From Pseudooceanicola spongiae (GTDB lineage Bacteria; Pseudomonadota; Alphaproteobacteria; Rhodobacterales; Rhodobacteraceae), in contig NZ_CP045201.1 of NCBI RefSeq assembly GCF_014899185.1, positions 124,001-188,000 on the forward strand: a stretch of 64,000 bases of DNA, in the 5' to 3' direction. A program made the position numbers and the translations under genes. Every line of letters starts with the position of its first letter. Position 1 is the first letter of the stretch. Positions 25,866-34,765 of the stretch are shown in pieces. The notes under the pieces were generated by a model. The model was not told where the DNA came from, searched no databases, and saw nothing but the letters and a program-made list of their open reading frames with translations.

Positions 25866-27392
25866 TCAGCCCCGGTCGCGCGGCTTGCCGCGCGGTGGCC
25901 CCTTGGGACCGCCCGGACCACGGCCCGCGGGTTTGCCGCCAGACGGCCTGCCGCCAGAGGGTTTGCCAGCCGGTTTGCCGGTGCTCGGCTTGCTGAAGCC
26001 GGGATTGGCCGCCGTTGGCCGCGGCCCGGCAGAGCTTGCGCCAGAATTCCCCGAGGAGGCAAAGCGACGCGGCCCACCCGGTTTCGCCTCAGCGCCACCG
26101 GACGAGAACGTCCGCCCGCCACCCGTCGCGCCACCGCGACCCTCAGCAGACCGGCCCTCAGAAGACCGCCCTTCAGACGAGCGACCCTCACCCTTGCCCG
26201 CATAGCCTTTGCCAGCATAGCCCTTGGACTCGCCGGGCCGCCCGCCAAAACTTTTGCCGCCTGGCTTGCCGCCGGCCGCGCCACGTCCCTCAAAGGTGCC
26301 CGCAGGCTTCGATCCCGTGCCACCGCCCGCACGCAGGCCGCTTTTCGCGGCGAACTTGGCACCAGACTTCGGGCCTGCGTTCGGCCCCGCTTTCGGGCCT
26401 GCCTTGGCACCGGGACGACCCCGCCCGCCAAAGGTCTCTTCGGTGATGTCCGACCCGATGCCCGCAGGTTTGCTTTTGCGCACCAGCCGCTTGCGCGGGG
26501 CAGGGGCGGCGGTCTCTTCGTCTTCCGGCTCCAGACCCAGCTGATCGCGCATGACGCGCCGCTTGATCTCTTCCACAGCACCGACCTTCAGCGTGCCCAG
26601 CTGGAACGGGCCATAGCTGACCCGGATCAGCCGGTTCACCACCAGCCCGACATTCTCCAGCGCGCGCCGGATCTCGCGGTTCTTGCCCTCGCGCAGCGCA
26701 ATCGTCAGCCAGGCATTGGCGCCCTGCTGACGGTCGATCGACACGATCATCGGCTGAAATTCCTCGCGATCGACCACGATGCCTTCGCGCAACGGCTCCA
26801 GCATCTCCTCGGTCGGATCGCCCTTCACGCGCACCCGGTAACGCCGCAACCAGCCGGTCGAGGGAAGCTCCAGCTGGCGCTTGATGCCGCCGTCATTGGT
26901 CAGCAGCAACAGCCCCTCGGAATTGAGGTCGAGCCGCCCGACCGACAGTACCCTCGGCATATCCTCGGGCAGGGCGTCAAAGATCGTGTCGCGCCCCTGT
27001 TCATCCTTGGTCGTGGTCACCAGACCCGTGGGCTTGTGATACAGCCACATGCGCGCCGGCTCGGCCGCGGCAATCGGCTTGCCATCGACGGTGATGCGCG
27101 CACCGCCGGTAATGTTCAGCGCCGGGCTGTCGATGACCTTGCCGTTCACCGCAACGCGGCCCTCGGCAATCATCTTCTCGGCGTCGCGACGGCTTGCGAC
27201 ACCGGCGCGCGACAGCACCTTGGCGATGCGATCTCCGGGGCGGCCAGCGCTCTCGGTCTCTGGCTGGGGCGCGGGCTTTTCGGGCACGCCAGCAGCACCG
27301 GTTTCGGGCGCCATCGCGGCCCCGTCCTGCATGTCGCGGCGGGGGGATGTCGGTTCGGGGCTCTCGGGGCGGGGCGTGGGCTTGCGTGTCAT
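25866..27392 (-). CDS. rluB: RsuA/RluB-family rRNA pseudouridine synthase with long disordered tail
   Basis: This enzyme isomerises a uridine in rRNA, by family resemblance a large-subunit site of the RluB type. An S4 RNA-binding domain lies at about 53-100. The synthase core carries the catalytic Asp154 in GRLDLNSEGLLLLTND. A further motif GKNREIRRALENVG is at 236-249. The enzyme part ends near residue 290. A tail of about 218 residues then consists mostly of Gly, Lys, Arg, Ser, Pro and Ala with short repeats (KAGPKAGPNAGPK, EGRSSEGRSSEGR). The N-terminal 50 residues are also low complexity. It starts 79 bases from divergent tadA. Confidence 0.9.
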   Translation of the reverse strand: MTRKPTPRPESPEPTSPRRDMQDGAAMAPETGAAGVPEKPAPQPETESAGRPGDRIAKVLSRAGVASRRDAEKMIAEGRVAVNGKVIDSPALNITGGARITVDGKPIAAAEPARMWLYHKPTGLVTTTKDEQGRDTIFDALPEDMPRVLSVGRLDLNSEGLLLLTNDGGIKRQLELPSTGWLRRYRVRVKGDPTEEMLEPLREGIVVDREEFQPMIVSIDRQQGANAWLTIALREGKNREIRRALENVGLVVNRLIRVSYGPFQLGTLKVGAVEEIKRRVMRDQLGLEPEDEETAAPAPRKRLVRKSKPAGIGSDITEETFGGRGRPGAKAGPKAGPNAGPKSGAKFAAKSGLRAGGGTGSKPAGTFEGRGAAGGKPGGKSFGGRPGESKGYAGKGYAGKGEGRSSEGRSSEGRSAEGRGGATGGGRTFSSGGAEAKPGGPRRFASSGNSGASSAGPRPTAANPGFSKPSTGKPAGKPSGGRPSGGKPAGRGPGGPKGPPRGKPRDRG

Positions 27393-27471
27393 GCACCGGC
27401 TCTAGCGCGGATCACGTCGCCAAGGAAGAGATCTTCTTGCAAGGCCGCGCTGCACAGGCCACCTAAGGCGC

Positions 27472-27921
27472 ATGATGTTCACCTCTCATATGCAGATCGC
27501 GCTCACCGAGGCCCGCGCCGCCGCCGCCCGCGGCGAGGTGCCGGTCGGCGCCGCCCTGATCGACCCCTCTGGCCGCCTCGTCGCCGCCGACGGCAACCGC
27601 ACCCGCGAACGCAGCGATCCCACCGCCCATGCCGAGGTGCTGGTGATCCGCGCCGCCTGTGCTGCGCTGAAAACCGAACGCCTGCCGGGCTTCTCGCTCT
27701 ACGTCACGCTGGAGCCTTGCCCCGCCTGCGCCGCCATCATCGCTGCCGCCCGCATCGCCCGCCTTTACTACGGCGCGGCGGACCCGAAATCTGGCGGCAT
27801 CGCACAAGGCCCTCGCATCTTCACCCACCCCCAGTGCCACCACATCCCCGAGGTCTACGACGACATCGCCGCCCCCGAGGCCCAAGCCCTGCTGAAAACC
27901 TTCTTCGCCGCCCGCCGCTAA
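27472..27921 (+). CDS. tadA: tRNA-specific adenosine deaminase
   Basis: TadA converts A34 to inosine in the anticodon of tRNA-Arg(ACG). The protein has 149 residues. The zinc and proton-shuttle motif is HAEVLVIRAA, and the second zinc motif is PCPACA in TLEPCPACAAII. The early PVGAALID stretch is typical of TadA. Two adjacent ATG codons (27472 and 27475) can serve as start. It stands alone on the plus strand, divergent from the pseudouridine synthase; both modify stable RNAs. Confidence 0.94.
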   Translation: MMFTSHMQIALTEARAAAARGEVPVGAALIDPSGRLVAADGNRTRERSDPTAHAEVLVIRAACAALKTERLPGFSLYVTLEPCPACAAIIAAARIARLYYGAADPKSGGIAQGPRIFTHPQCHHIPEVYDDIAAPEAQALLKTFFAARR

Positions 27922-27963
27922 CGCTCCCCCCCCGCGCGCCGCCCGTCTCTCGCCCCGCCCAAA

Positions 27964-28025
27964 AGCTCTCTCATCTTGCCCGAAATACTTCGGGGGAGGC
28001 GCCCCGCGCCGGGGGCAGCGCCCCC
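27964..28025. repeat. Dispersed intergenic repeat, family A copy 2
   Basis: The core CATCTTGCCCGAAATACTTC followed by GGGG lies at 27972-27995, and the hairpin GGGGGC-AGC-GCCCCC at 28011-28025. The segment from AGCTCTCTCATC through the core is nearly identical to the copy after the TetR gene at 50319-50348. The rest of this 248-base gap between tadA and prs holds only the probable prs terminator. Confidence 0.75.
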
Positions 28026-28104
28026 TTCCGCGCGTGCCAAAATCGCACCGCCCACTTACCGACGGCATACCGACCAGATACCGACACCCCGATGTCCGCC
28101 AAAA

Positions 28105-28124
28105 TGCAAAAAGGGCGCAGGCCC
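28105..28124 (-). terminator. Possible terminator of prs
   Basis: Read on the minus strand, GGGC-CTGC-GCCC (28124-28113) runs directly into five T residues (28112-28108). It lies 45 bases beyond the prs stop. The stem is only four to five pairs. Confidence 0.4.
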
Positions 28125-28169
28125 GGCATCCCGGTCCCACGCCCCAATTTCAGCTTTCAGCCGCCGCGA

Positions 28170-29186
28170 TCAGCCGCGAAAGTAGCCCTCATAGATCGGC
28201 TCCAGCGTGCCGGTCTCGAACAGCGAACTGACCGAGGTGCCGTTCCAGATGTTCAGGATGGCTTGGGCGAACATCGGCGCCGTCGGCAGGATGCGGATCT
28301 TGTCGCAGGCTTTCACCGGATCGGTGGCGGCGATGGAATCGGTGATCACCAGATTCTTCATGACGGAATTCGAGATCCGCTCGACCGCAGGCCCCGACAA
28401 AACCCCGTGCGAGATGTAGGAGTGCACCTCGGTCGCGCCGTATTCCATCAACAATTCCGCGGCCTTGCAGAGCGTACCTGCCGTGTCGCAGATGTCATCG
28501 ACGATAATGCAGATCTTGTCCTTCACCTCACCGATGACGGTCATCTCGGCAATCTCACCGGGCTTCTCGCGGCGCTTGTCGACGATCGACAGGGGCACGT
28601 TGATCCGCTTGGCCAGCTCACGCGCACGCGCCACACCGCCAACGTCGGGCGAGACGACCATGACATCCTGCAGGCGGTCCTTGAACTGCTCCATGATGTC
28701 CAGCGCAAAGATCGGGCTGGCATAGAGGTTGTCGACGGGAATGTCGAAAAACCCTTGAATCTGAGCCGCATGCAGGTCCAGCGTCAGCACCCGTTCGACG
28801 CCGGCCTCGACCAGCATATTGGCCACCAGCTTGGCGGTGATGGGGGTGCGCGCCTTGGTGCGGCGGTCCTGACGGGCATAGCCGAAATAGGGGATCACGG
28901 CCGTGATGCGTGCCGCCGAGGACCTGCGTAGCGCGTCGGTCATGATCAGCAGTTCCATCAGGTTGTCGTTGGCCGGGTTCGACGTGCTCTGGATGATGAA
29001 CATGTCCTCACCACGCACGTTTTCAAAGACTTCGACGAAGATTTCGCCGTCGTTGAAACGCTCGACCCTGGCCTTCACCAGATCCACGCTCATCCCGCGG
29101 TGCATCGACATGCGTCGTGCAATCGCTGTGGCCAGGGGCATGTTAGAATTGCCCGCAATCAGCTTGGGCTCGATAATATTAGGCAT
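28170..29186 (-). CDS. prs: Ribose-phosphate pyrophosphokinase
   Basis: This enzyme makes PRPP from ribose 5-phosphate and ATP for nucleotide, His and Trp synthesis. It has 338 residues from the ATG at 29186, which has GGAG ten bases upstream and gives the family N-terminus [15 protein letters not shown]; the frame is open further but without similarity. Motifs are [28 protein letters not shown] in the catalytic flexible region, and the PRPP-binding [12 protein letters not shown]. The gene stands alone, divergent from the isomerase gene at 29293. Confidence 0.96.
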   Translation of the reverse strand: MPNIIEPKLIAGNSNMPLATAIARRMSMHRGMSVDLVKARVERFNDGEIFVEVFENVRGEDMFIIQSTSNPANDNLMELLIMTDALRRSSAARITAVIPYFGYARQDRRTKARTPITAKLVANMLVEAGVERVLTLDLHAAQIQGFFDIPVDNLYASPIFALDIMEQFKDRLQDVMVVSPDVGGVARARELAKRINVPLSIVDKRREKPGEIAEMTVIGEVKDKICIIVDDICDTAGTLCKAAELLMEYGATEVHSYISHGVLSGPAVERISNSVMKNLVITDSIAATDPVKACDKIRILPTAPMFAQAILNIWNGTSVSSLFETGTLEPIYEGYFRG

Positions 29187-29292
29187 GGATTGGTCTCCGG
29201 GGGCCTGCGCAATGACAGATTCGTGACGTTGAACCCCGCTTAACACCCCGTTACGGTCTTGCCAAACAACCCGCGTTCAGAAGGCTGGGAAA

Positions 29293-29895
29293 ATGACCAA
29301 GCATATCGATTACTATTTCACCACGATTTCGCCTTTTGCCTATCTCGCTGGCGGGCGGCTGGAGCAGATTGCCGCCAGACACAGCGCGACGATTGCCTAT
29401 AAACCCGTTGATCTCCCGAGGGTTACGTCGCTCAATGGCGGCATTGCCCTGAAGGATCGTTCGGCGTCCCGCAAGGAATATCGTCTGCAGGAACTGCGTC
29501 GCGCGAGTGTGAAGACCGGTTTGCCGCTGACACTGCATCCGGCGTTTTTTCCGACCAATCCCGCGCCGTCCTGCTATGCGATCATCGCGGCGCAGGCCGC
29601 AGGGGGCGGCGATGTCGGTTTGCTCTGCCAACTGATACTGGCGGCGTGCTGGGTTGAGGAAAAGAATGTCGCCGAGGATGACGTGATCCGGGCGTGCCTC
29701 TCCAAGGCCGGTTTCGACCCTGCTCTGGCCGACAGCGGCCTGCTCGCCGGTGCCGAAACCTTCACCCGCAACACCGAAGAGGCGCTGAATGCCGGTGTCT
29801 TCGGTGCGCCCTTCTATATCGTCGACGGTTCGGAGCGCTTCTGGGGCCATGACCGCCTCGATGATCTTGAGGCCTTCCTCGACGGGACGCTCTGA
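29293..29895 (+). CDS. 2-hydroxychromene-2-carboxylate isomerase family (DsbA-fold) protein
   Basis: The protein has 200 residues of the DsbA/kappa-class GST fold. The start MTKHIDYYFTTISPFAYLAG aligns with HCCA isomerases, in which the Ser of the SPF/SPY motif replaces the redox cysteine and helps activate glutathione. The C-terminal NAGVFGAPFYIVDGSERFWG with the cis-Pro region is also typical. The true substrate in this organism is not evident, since no naphthalene-type pathway genes are near. The stop overlaps the next start by one base (TGATG). Confidence 0.85.
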   Translation: MTKHIDYYFTTISPFAYLAGGRLEQIAARHSATIAYKPVDLPRVTSLNGGIALKDRSASRKEYRLQELRRASVKTGLPLTLHPAFFPTNPAPSCYAIIAAQAAGGGDVGLLCQLILAACWVEEKNVAEDDVIRACLSKAGFDPALADSGLLAGAETFTRNTEEALNAGVFGAPFYIVDGSERFWGHDRLDDLEAFLDGTL

Positions 29896-30740
29896 TGTTG
29901 CACTCTCTTTTCGGCGGCCATGAAACCGCGTGGCGATCCTGGGGCGAGGAGGACAGTGCCAGGCGTCGCATGCTGATGATCCACTGCTCTCTGGCCCATT
30001 CCGGAGCCTGGCAGGGCGTGGCGACGCGGCTGGCCCCCGAGATGGACATGCGGGCCTTTGATCTGCCGGGCCATGGCAAAAGCGGTGACTGGCATGCCGA
30101 TGTTTCCTTTCAGGAACAGAGTGTTGAGATGGCCGCCGGGCTGCTGGAGAGCTGGGGGGATGGCCCTGTCGATGTGCTGGGTCATTCCTTTGGCGCGACA
30201 GTCGCACTGCGTCTCGCCGTCGAGCGGCCTGAGCTTGTCCGCTCGCTTGCTCTCTATGAACCGGTGTTCTTTACCGCTGGTTTCCGGGCCTTTCCGGGTC
30301 TGCAGGCCGAGCACGATGCCAAGATGGCGCCCTATGCCGAGGCCTATGCGGCGGGTGATCACGAGGGTGCGGCCCGTGCCTTCATGAGCGTCTGGGGTGA
30401 TGGCCGTGCATGGGAGCGTCTGCCTGAGGCGCAGCGCGAGGCCTTCACGGCGCGCATCCCTCTGATCGATGCGATCCGCGAGACGAACTATGGCGACCCC
30501 GCTGGCATGTTGTCGCGCGGCCGTCTGACGGCGCTTACCTGTCCGGTTCTGCTGATGGAGGGCGAGGTTGGCCCGATATTTGCGGCGCGTATCAATGATG
30601 CGCTGCAAGTTCAGATGCCCTTTGCTGAGCGTGTGGTGATCGAGGGCGCTGCCCACATGGGGCCCGTGACGCATGCGGCGCAGGTCGCTGATGCCGTCCA
30701 GGCGTTTCTGGCGTCCGATGTTGTCAGGAGCGAGGCGTAA
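29895..30740 (+). CDS. Alpha/beta hydrolase
   Basis: The protein has 281 residues with an alpha/beta-hydrolase fold. The oxyanion region is MLMIHCSLAHSGAW, the nucleophile Ser is in LGHSFGAT, an acid residue is likely in the LLMEGEVGPIF strand, and the catalytic His is probably in EGAAHMGPV. The substrate cannot be deduced. It is translationally coupled to the DsbA-fold isomerase gene by a one-base overlap and converges on ltaE with 23 bases between stops. Confidence 0.85.
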   Translation: MLHSLFGGHETAWRSWGEEDSARRRMLMIHCSLAHSGAWQGVATRLAPEMDMRAFDLPGHGKSGDWHADVSFQEQSVEMAAGLLESWGDGPVDVLGHSFGATVALRLAVERPELVRSLALYEPVFFTAGFRAFPGLQAEHDAKMAPYAEAYAAGDHEGAARAFMSVWGDGRAWERLPEAQREAFTARIPLIDAIRETNYGDPAGMLSRGRLTALTCPVLLMEGEVGPIFAARINDALQVQMPFAERVVIEGAAHMGPVTHAAQVADAVQAFLASDVVRSEA

Positions 30741-30763
30741 GCCCCGCCCCTGACAGCAAAATC

Positions 30764-31807
30764 TCAACCAGCGGCGATGTCGAGGAACCGGCGGATCTCA
30801 GCTTCGGGGAGGGACCAGTCGCAGACAAAGCGGCCAGTCAGCAACTCCGTCTCGTCGTCGCCTTCCAGCTCTCCGATGGTCAGATAGTACAGCGCGCCGG
30901 CGTCTTTAAGACGTTTGTGCGTGGCGCGGGGCAGGCGGGCAAAGACCATATTCGCCTGCGGTTCCTGCACGAAGCTGGCACCGATCTTACGCAGGCCTTC
31001 AGCCAACATCGCCATGCGCGCGTTTGACTGCCGCGCGAGGTCGAGCCAGAGGTCGCCCTCAAGGTAAGCCAGCATCTGCGCCGAGAGGTAGCGATGCTTG
31101 GAGAACAGATGCGCGCCCCGCTTGCGGCGCAATTCGAACTCCCAAGCCTTTGCGGGATCGAAGAAAATCACCGCCTCGACACCAATGCAGCCGTTCTTGG
31201 TGCCGCCGAAGCTGACAACATCAACGCCCGCTTTCCAGGTCATCTCCGCCGCCGTACAGCCAAGCGCGACCAGAGCATTGGCAAAGCGCGCGCCATCCAG
31301 ATGCGTCGGCTGGCCCAGGTCTGCGGCAATCGCGGACAGCGCTGCGATCTCGTCACAGGTGTAGATGCGACCCTTTTCAGTGGCTTGCGTGATCGAGAGT
31401 GGGCCGGGCTGGGCCGAGTGCACGGCGATGCGGGCCTCGTGCCCCATGGCGGCGCGCAGGGCGTCGGGGGTCATCTTGTCACTGTCGCCCACAAGGGTCA
31501 GCTTGGCGCCCCCCATGTAGAATTCGGGCGAATTGCACTCGTCCTCAAAGATATGGGCGACGGGGCTGCAGTAGACAGTTTGCCATGGCTGGCAATAGGT
31601 TGCGAGAGCGAGCGAGTTCGCAGCCGTGCCGGTGGCCACCAGATAAACAGCGGCCTCGGGGGCCTCGAAGATCACGCGCAGACGGTCGCGGACCTTCTCC
31701 ATGATCGTGTCGTTGCCGTAAGGCATCTGATAGCCGTCATTGCCCGTCGCCATCGCTTCGATGATGGAGGGATGCGCAGGGCCTGCGTTGTCAGAGGCAA
31801 AAAACAT
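30764..31807 (-). CDS. ltaE: Low-specificity L-threonine aldolase (beta-eliminating lyase family)
   Basis: This PLP enzyme cleaves L-threonine or L-allo-threonine to glycine and acetaldehyde. It has 347 residues. It begins FFASDNAGPAHPSI and has the PLP lysine in SFGGTKNG and the PLP-binding Asp in THLDGARFANA. The start overlaps the ycgN stop by one base, so it is the end of the glyA-ribF-ycgN-ltaE series. Both end genes act on glycine. Related beta-eliminating lyases are possible, but the SFGGTKNG motif supports threonine aldolase. Confidence 0.9.
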   Translation of the reverse strand: MFFASDNAGPAHPSIIEAMATGNDGYQMPYGNDTIMEKVRDRLRVIFEAPEAAVYLVATGTAANSLALATYCQPWQTVYCSPVAHIFEDECNSPEFYMGGAKLTLVGDSDKMTPDALRAAMGHEARIAVHSAQPGPLSITQATEKGRIYTCDEIAALSAIAADLGQPTHLDGARFANALVALGCTAAEMTWKAGVDVVSFGGTKNGCIGVEAVIFFDPAKAWEFELRRKRGAHLFSKHRYLSAQMLAYLEGDLWLDLARQSNARMAMLAEGLRKIGASFVQEPQANMVFARLPRATHKRLKDAGALYYLTIGELEGDDETELLTGRFVCDWSLPEAEIRRFLDIAAG

Positions 31808-32289
31808 TAGGTCGGCTCCTCGATGATGTAGTCCTCCCAGTCCTCCTCGTCGATCTCGAACTCGGGCACCGTGATGTCCTGTGCGGAAACGCCCGCGTCA
31901 TGCACGCTCTGCGGATCGCCCGAGATCAGCGGATGCCAGTGAAACAGCGGGCGCCCTTCATGCAGCAGGCGATAGGCGCAGGTTTCGGGCATCCAATACA
32001 GATGGCTTTCGAGGTTCTTGGCCGAGAGAGAGATGCATTCGGGCACGAACTGGTGGCGGATCGGATATTGCGAACACAGGCACGAATGCCCGTCCAGCAG
32101 GCGACAGGCAACCCGGGTCAGGGCGACCTCGCCGGTTTCCTCGTCCTCCAGCTTGTTCAGGCAGCACTTGCCGCAGCCGTCACAGAGCGCTTCCCATTCC
32201 TTCTGGGACATCTTCTTGAGCGGGACATGTTCCCAGAAGCGGGGGCGCAAGCCTGTGCGATCAATGGGATCTTTGTACGGGCCGCTCAT
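31807..32289 (-). CDS. YcgN-family cysteine cluster protein (UPF0260)
   Basis: The protein has 160 residues and the family's conserved cysteine cluster, CDGCGKCCLNKLED, then ACRLLDGHSCLCSQYPIR and PETCAYR. The clusters suggest metal (iron or zinc) binding; the role is unknown. The C-terminus is strongly acidic (FEIDEEDWEDYIIEE). Its ATG overlaps the ribF stop by four bases and its stop overlaps the ltaE start. Confidence 0.9.
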   Translation of the reverse strand: MSGPYKDPIDRTGLRPRFWEHVPLKKMSQKEWEALCDGCGKCCLNKLEDEETGEVALTRVACRLLDGHSCLCSQYPIRHQFVPECISLSAKNLESHLYWMPETCAYRLLHEGRPLFHWHPLISGDPQSVHDAGVSAQDITVPEFEIDEEDWEDYIIEEPT

Positions 32290-33224
32290 ACCGCATCCAG
32301 TATCTGGCGGGCGCGCAGGCAGTCGGCATCCATCTGGGCGATCAGCCCCTCAAGTCCGTCGAAGGTCATCTCGGGGCGCAGATACTCGACCAAGGCGACC
32401 GACAGCTCTGCACCATAGAGATCGCCGCTGAAATCGAACACGAAGGTTTCCAGGTTGGGCACCTTGCCGTCGAACATCGGGCGCAAACCCAGCGAGGCGG
32501 CCCCCTTGTAGCTGCCCTGATTGGGGCCGTTCAGCACATCGACCAGCACTGCATAGACGCCAAAGCAGGGCTTGTGCAGGCCGCGTAGCCACATGTTCGC
32601 CGTCGGATAACCAAGGTCACGGCCGCGCTGATCGCCACGCACCACGGTGCCCTCAATCCGGTGCCAGTGGCCCAGCATGGCCGCGGCGTCGCGTGGGCGC
32701 CCCTCGGCCAGTGCGGTGCGGATCGCGGTGGAGGAGACCTCCTCGGATTCGTTTTCCAGCAAGGGGACGACCTCCACTTCGATACCATAGGCGTCGCCAA
32801 AGGCGATCAGGTCCGCGACGCCGCCCGCGCGACCCTTGCCGAAATGAAAATCCGCGCCGACGACGATCTTGCGCAGCCCCAGCCCCGCACGCAGCACGCC
32901 ATTGGCGAAGGCTTCCGGCGTCAGATTGGCGAGGGAGGGGGTGAAATTCAGCTCATACAGCACATCGACACCCAGCTTTTCCAGCCGATGGGCGCGGGCC
33001 GTGGAATTGGTCAGCCGGAAATCGGCAGAGTCGGGCGCAAACAGCTGTCGCGGATGCGGCTCGAACGTGACGACGCCAAGGGGGGCACCCAGTCGGGTGG
33101 CCTCGGCCCGGGCGAGGTCGATCACGGAGCGGTGGCCCAAGTGCACGCCATCGAAGTTTCCGATGGCTGCAACGGCACCGCGATCGCGGTCCGTGACGAA
33201 TTGATGGTCTCTGACAATGCGCAT
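32286..33224 (-). CDS. ribF: Bifunctional riboflavin kinase/FAD synthetase
   Basis: RibF makes FMN and then FAD from riboflavin. It has 312 residues from the ATG at 33224. The FAD synthetase half shows AAIGNFDGVHLGHRS and GADFHFGKGRAG. The flavokinase half shows GRDLGYPTAN and the C-terminal EYLRPEMTFDGLEGLI. An in-frame ATG also occurs at 33245, and neither has a clear Shine-Dalgarno sequence. Both lie within an 11-base-pair inverted repeat just after glyA, so translation may depend on coupling to glyA or on RNA folding. Confidence 0.93.
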   Translation of the reverse strand: MRIVRDHQFVTDRDRGAVAAIGNFDGVHLGHRSVIDLARAEATRLGAPLGVVTFEPHPRQLFAPDSADFRLTNSTARAHRLEKLGVDVLYELNFTPSLANLTPEAFANGVLRAGLGLRKIVVGADFHFGKGRAGGVADLIAFGDAYGIEVEVVPLLENESEEVSSTAIRTALAEGRPRDAAAMLGHWHRIEGTVVRGDQRGRDLGYPTANMWLRGLHKPCFGVYAVLVDVLNGPNQGSYKGAASLGLRPMFDGKVPNLETFVFDFSGDLYGAELSVALVEYLRPEMTFDGLEGLIAQMDADCLRARQILDAV

Positions 33225-33247
33225 GGGCGCTTGCGTAGCGCCCATGC
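33221..33247 (-). promoter_or_regulatory. Hairpin enclosing the ribF start codon
   Basis: GCATGGGCGCT (33221-33231) and AGCGCCCATGC (33237-33247) are perfect inverted repeats around a five-base loop. On the transcript, one candidate ribF ATG lies in each arm (33245 and 33224). It begins 24 bases after the glyA stop. Sequestration of the start, or a stabilising hairpin between genes, would both fit. Confidence 0.55.
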
Positions 33248-33271
33248 GAGAGAGAGGCAAGAGGCCCTGTC

Positions 33272-34555
33272 TCAGAGTCCGGGGTAGAGCGGGAAGCGCG
33301 CGCAGAGCGCGGCAACTTCGCCCGCAACCTTGGCTTCGACCTCGGTGTTACCCTCTTCGCCATTGGCGGCCAGACCATCGACAACTTCGACGATCCAATC
33401 GGCAATCTGACGGAACTCAGCCTCGCCAAAGCCACGGGTGGTGCCGGCAGGGGTGCCGAGACGCACGCCCGAGGTCACCATCGGTTTTTCCGGGTCAAAC
33501 GGGATGCCGTTCTTGTTGCAGGTGATATGGGCGCGCTCGAGTGCCTTTTCGGTCGCGTTGCCCTTCACGCCCTTGGGACGCAGATCAACCAGCATGACGT
33601 GTGTGTCGGTGCCGCCGGTGACGATGTCGAGGCCACCTTTCATCAGCTGATCGGCCAGAGCGACGGCGTTGGCACGCACCTGCTTCTGGTAGACCTTGAA
33701 GTCGGGACGCAACGCCTCGCCAAAAGCGACCGCCTTGGCGGCGATCACGTGCATCAAAGGACCGCCCTGAATGCCGGGGAAAATGGCCGAGTTGACCTTT
33801 TTCGCAATGGCTTCGTCGTTGGTCAGGATCATGCCGCCACGGGGGCCGCGCAGGGTCTTGTGAGTGGTCGTGGTGACGACATCGGCATGGGGGAAGGGGC
33901 TGGGGTGTTCACCCGCGGCAACCAGACCGGCAAAGTGCGCCATGTCGACCATCAGGTAAGCGCCAACGCTGTCGGCAATCTCGCGCATTTTTGCGAAATC
34001 CACCTGACGCGGGATCGCTGAGCCGCCTGCGATGATCATCTTGGGCTTGTGCTCGGTCGCCAGCTCCTGAACCTGATCGTAGTCGATCAGGCTGTCCTGC
34101 TTGCGCACGCCGTACTGGATGGCGTTGAACCATTTGCCCGACTGGTTCGGCTTGGCGCCGTGGGTCAGGTGACCACCTGCGTCGAGGCTCATGCCCAGAA
34201 TGGTGTCGCCGGGCTGCAGCAGGGCAGTGAAGACACCCTGGTTGGCCTGGCTACCGGAGTTCGGCTGCACGTTGATGAACTCACAGCCGAACAGCTGCTT
34301 GGCACGGTCGATGGCCAGCTGTTCCGCGATATCGACGAATTCACAGCCACCATAGTAGCGACGGCCCGGATAGCCCTCGGCGTACTTGTTGGTCATGACC
34401 GAGCCTTGGGCTTCCATCACGGCGGCGGAGACGATGTTTTCCGAGGCGATCAGCTCGATCTCGTCACGTTGACGGCCAAGTTCCTTGCGGATGGCGCCAA
34501 AGATTTCCGGATCGCGGGCTTCGAGGCTGTCTGTGAAAAAGCCGGTATCGGTCAT
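33272..34555 (-). CDS. glyA: Serine hydroxymethyltransferase
   Basis: This PLP enzyme interconverts serine and glycine and charges tetrahydrofolate with one-carbon units. It has 427 residues from the ATG at 34555, which has GGAG nine bases upstream (an ATG at 34567 is less well placed). Motifs are [18 protein letters not shown], the PLP lysine in [14 protein letters not shown], and MADMAHFAG-type sequence ([18 protein letters not shown]). It is the first gene of a likely glyA-ribF-ycgN-ltaE operon and is divergent from nadK. Confidence 0.97.
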   Translation of the reverse strand: MTDTGFFTDSLEARDPEIFGAIRKELGRQRDEIELIASENIVSAAVMEAQGSVMTNKYAEGYPGRRYYGGCEFVDIAEQLAIDRAKQLFGCEFINVQPNSGSQANQGVFTALLQPGDTILGMSLDAGGHLTHGAKPNQSGKWFNAIQYGVRKQDSLIDYDQVQELATEHKPKMIIAGGSAIPRQVDFAKMREIADSVGAYLMVDMAHFAGLVAAGEHPSPFPHADVVTTTTHKTLRGPRGGMILTNDEAIAKKVNSAIFPGIQGGPLMHVIAAKAVAFGEALRPDFKVYQKQVRANAVALADQLMKGGLDIVTGGTDTHVMLVDLRPKGVKGNATEKALERAHITCNKNGIPFDPEKPMVTSGVRLGTPAGTTRGFGEAEFRQIADWIVEVVDGLAANGEEGNTEVEAKVAGEVAALCARFPLYPGL

Positions 34556-34765
34556 GGGGTACTCCATCAACTGCTGTTGAGCGGGTACCTACAATGACAG
34601 TGCCATGTGAGGAAGTGTCCAAATCGTCATGATCAATATGAAAAGCGGCAGGGCTGGCACCTTTGCCCGAGTTGTGATTGTTTCGGAACCGAAAGACGGC
34701 TTTCGGAAACGCGTGACGCGCTCCGGGCCTTTGGTTTCAGGGTTCGCAAGCGAGGCAGCCACCTG

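Noticed and set aside
25860..28931. 1023-codon plus-strand frame spanning rluB, tadA and prs regions
   Set aside because: It runs antisense through rluB and prs and out of frame through tadA; the long openness reflects the low-complexity tail and high GC.
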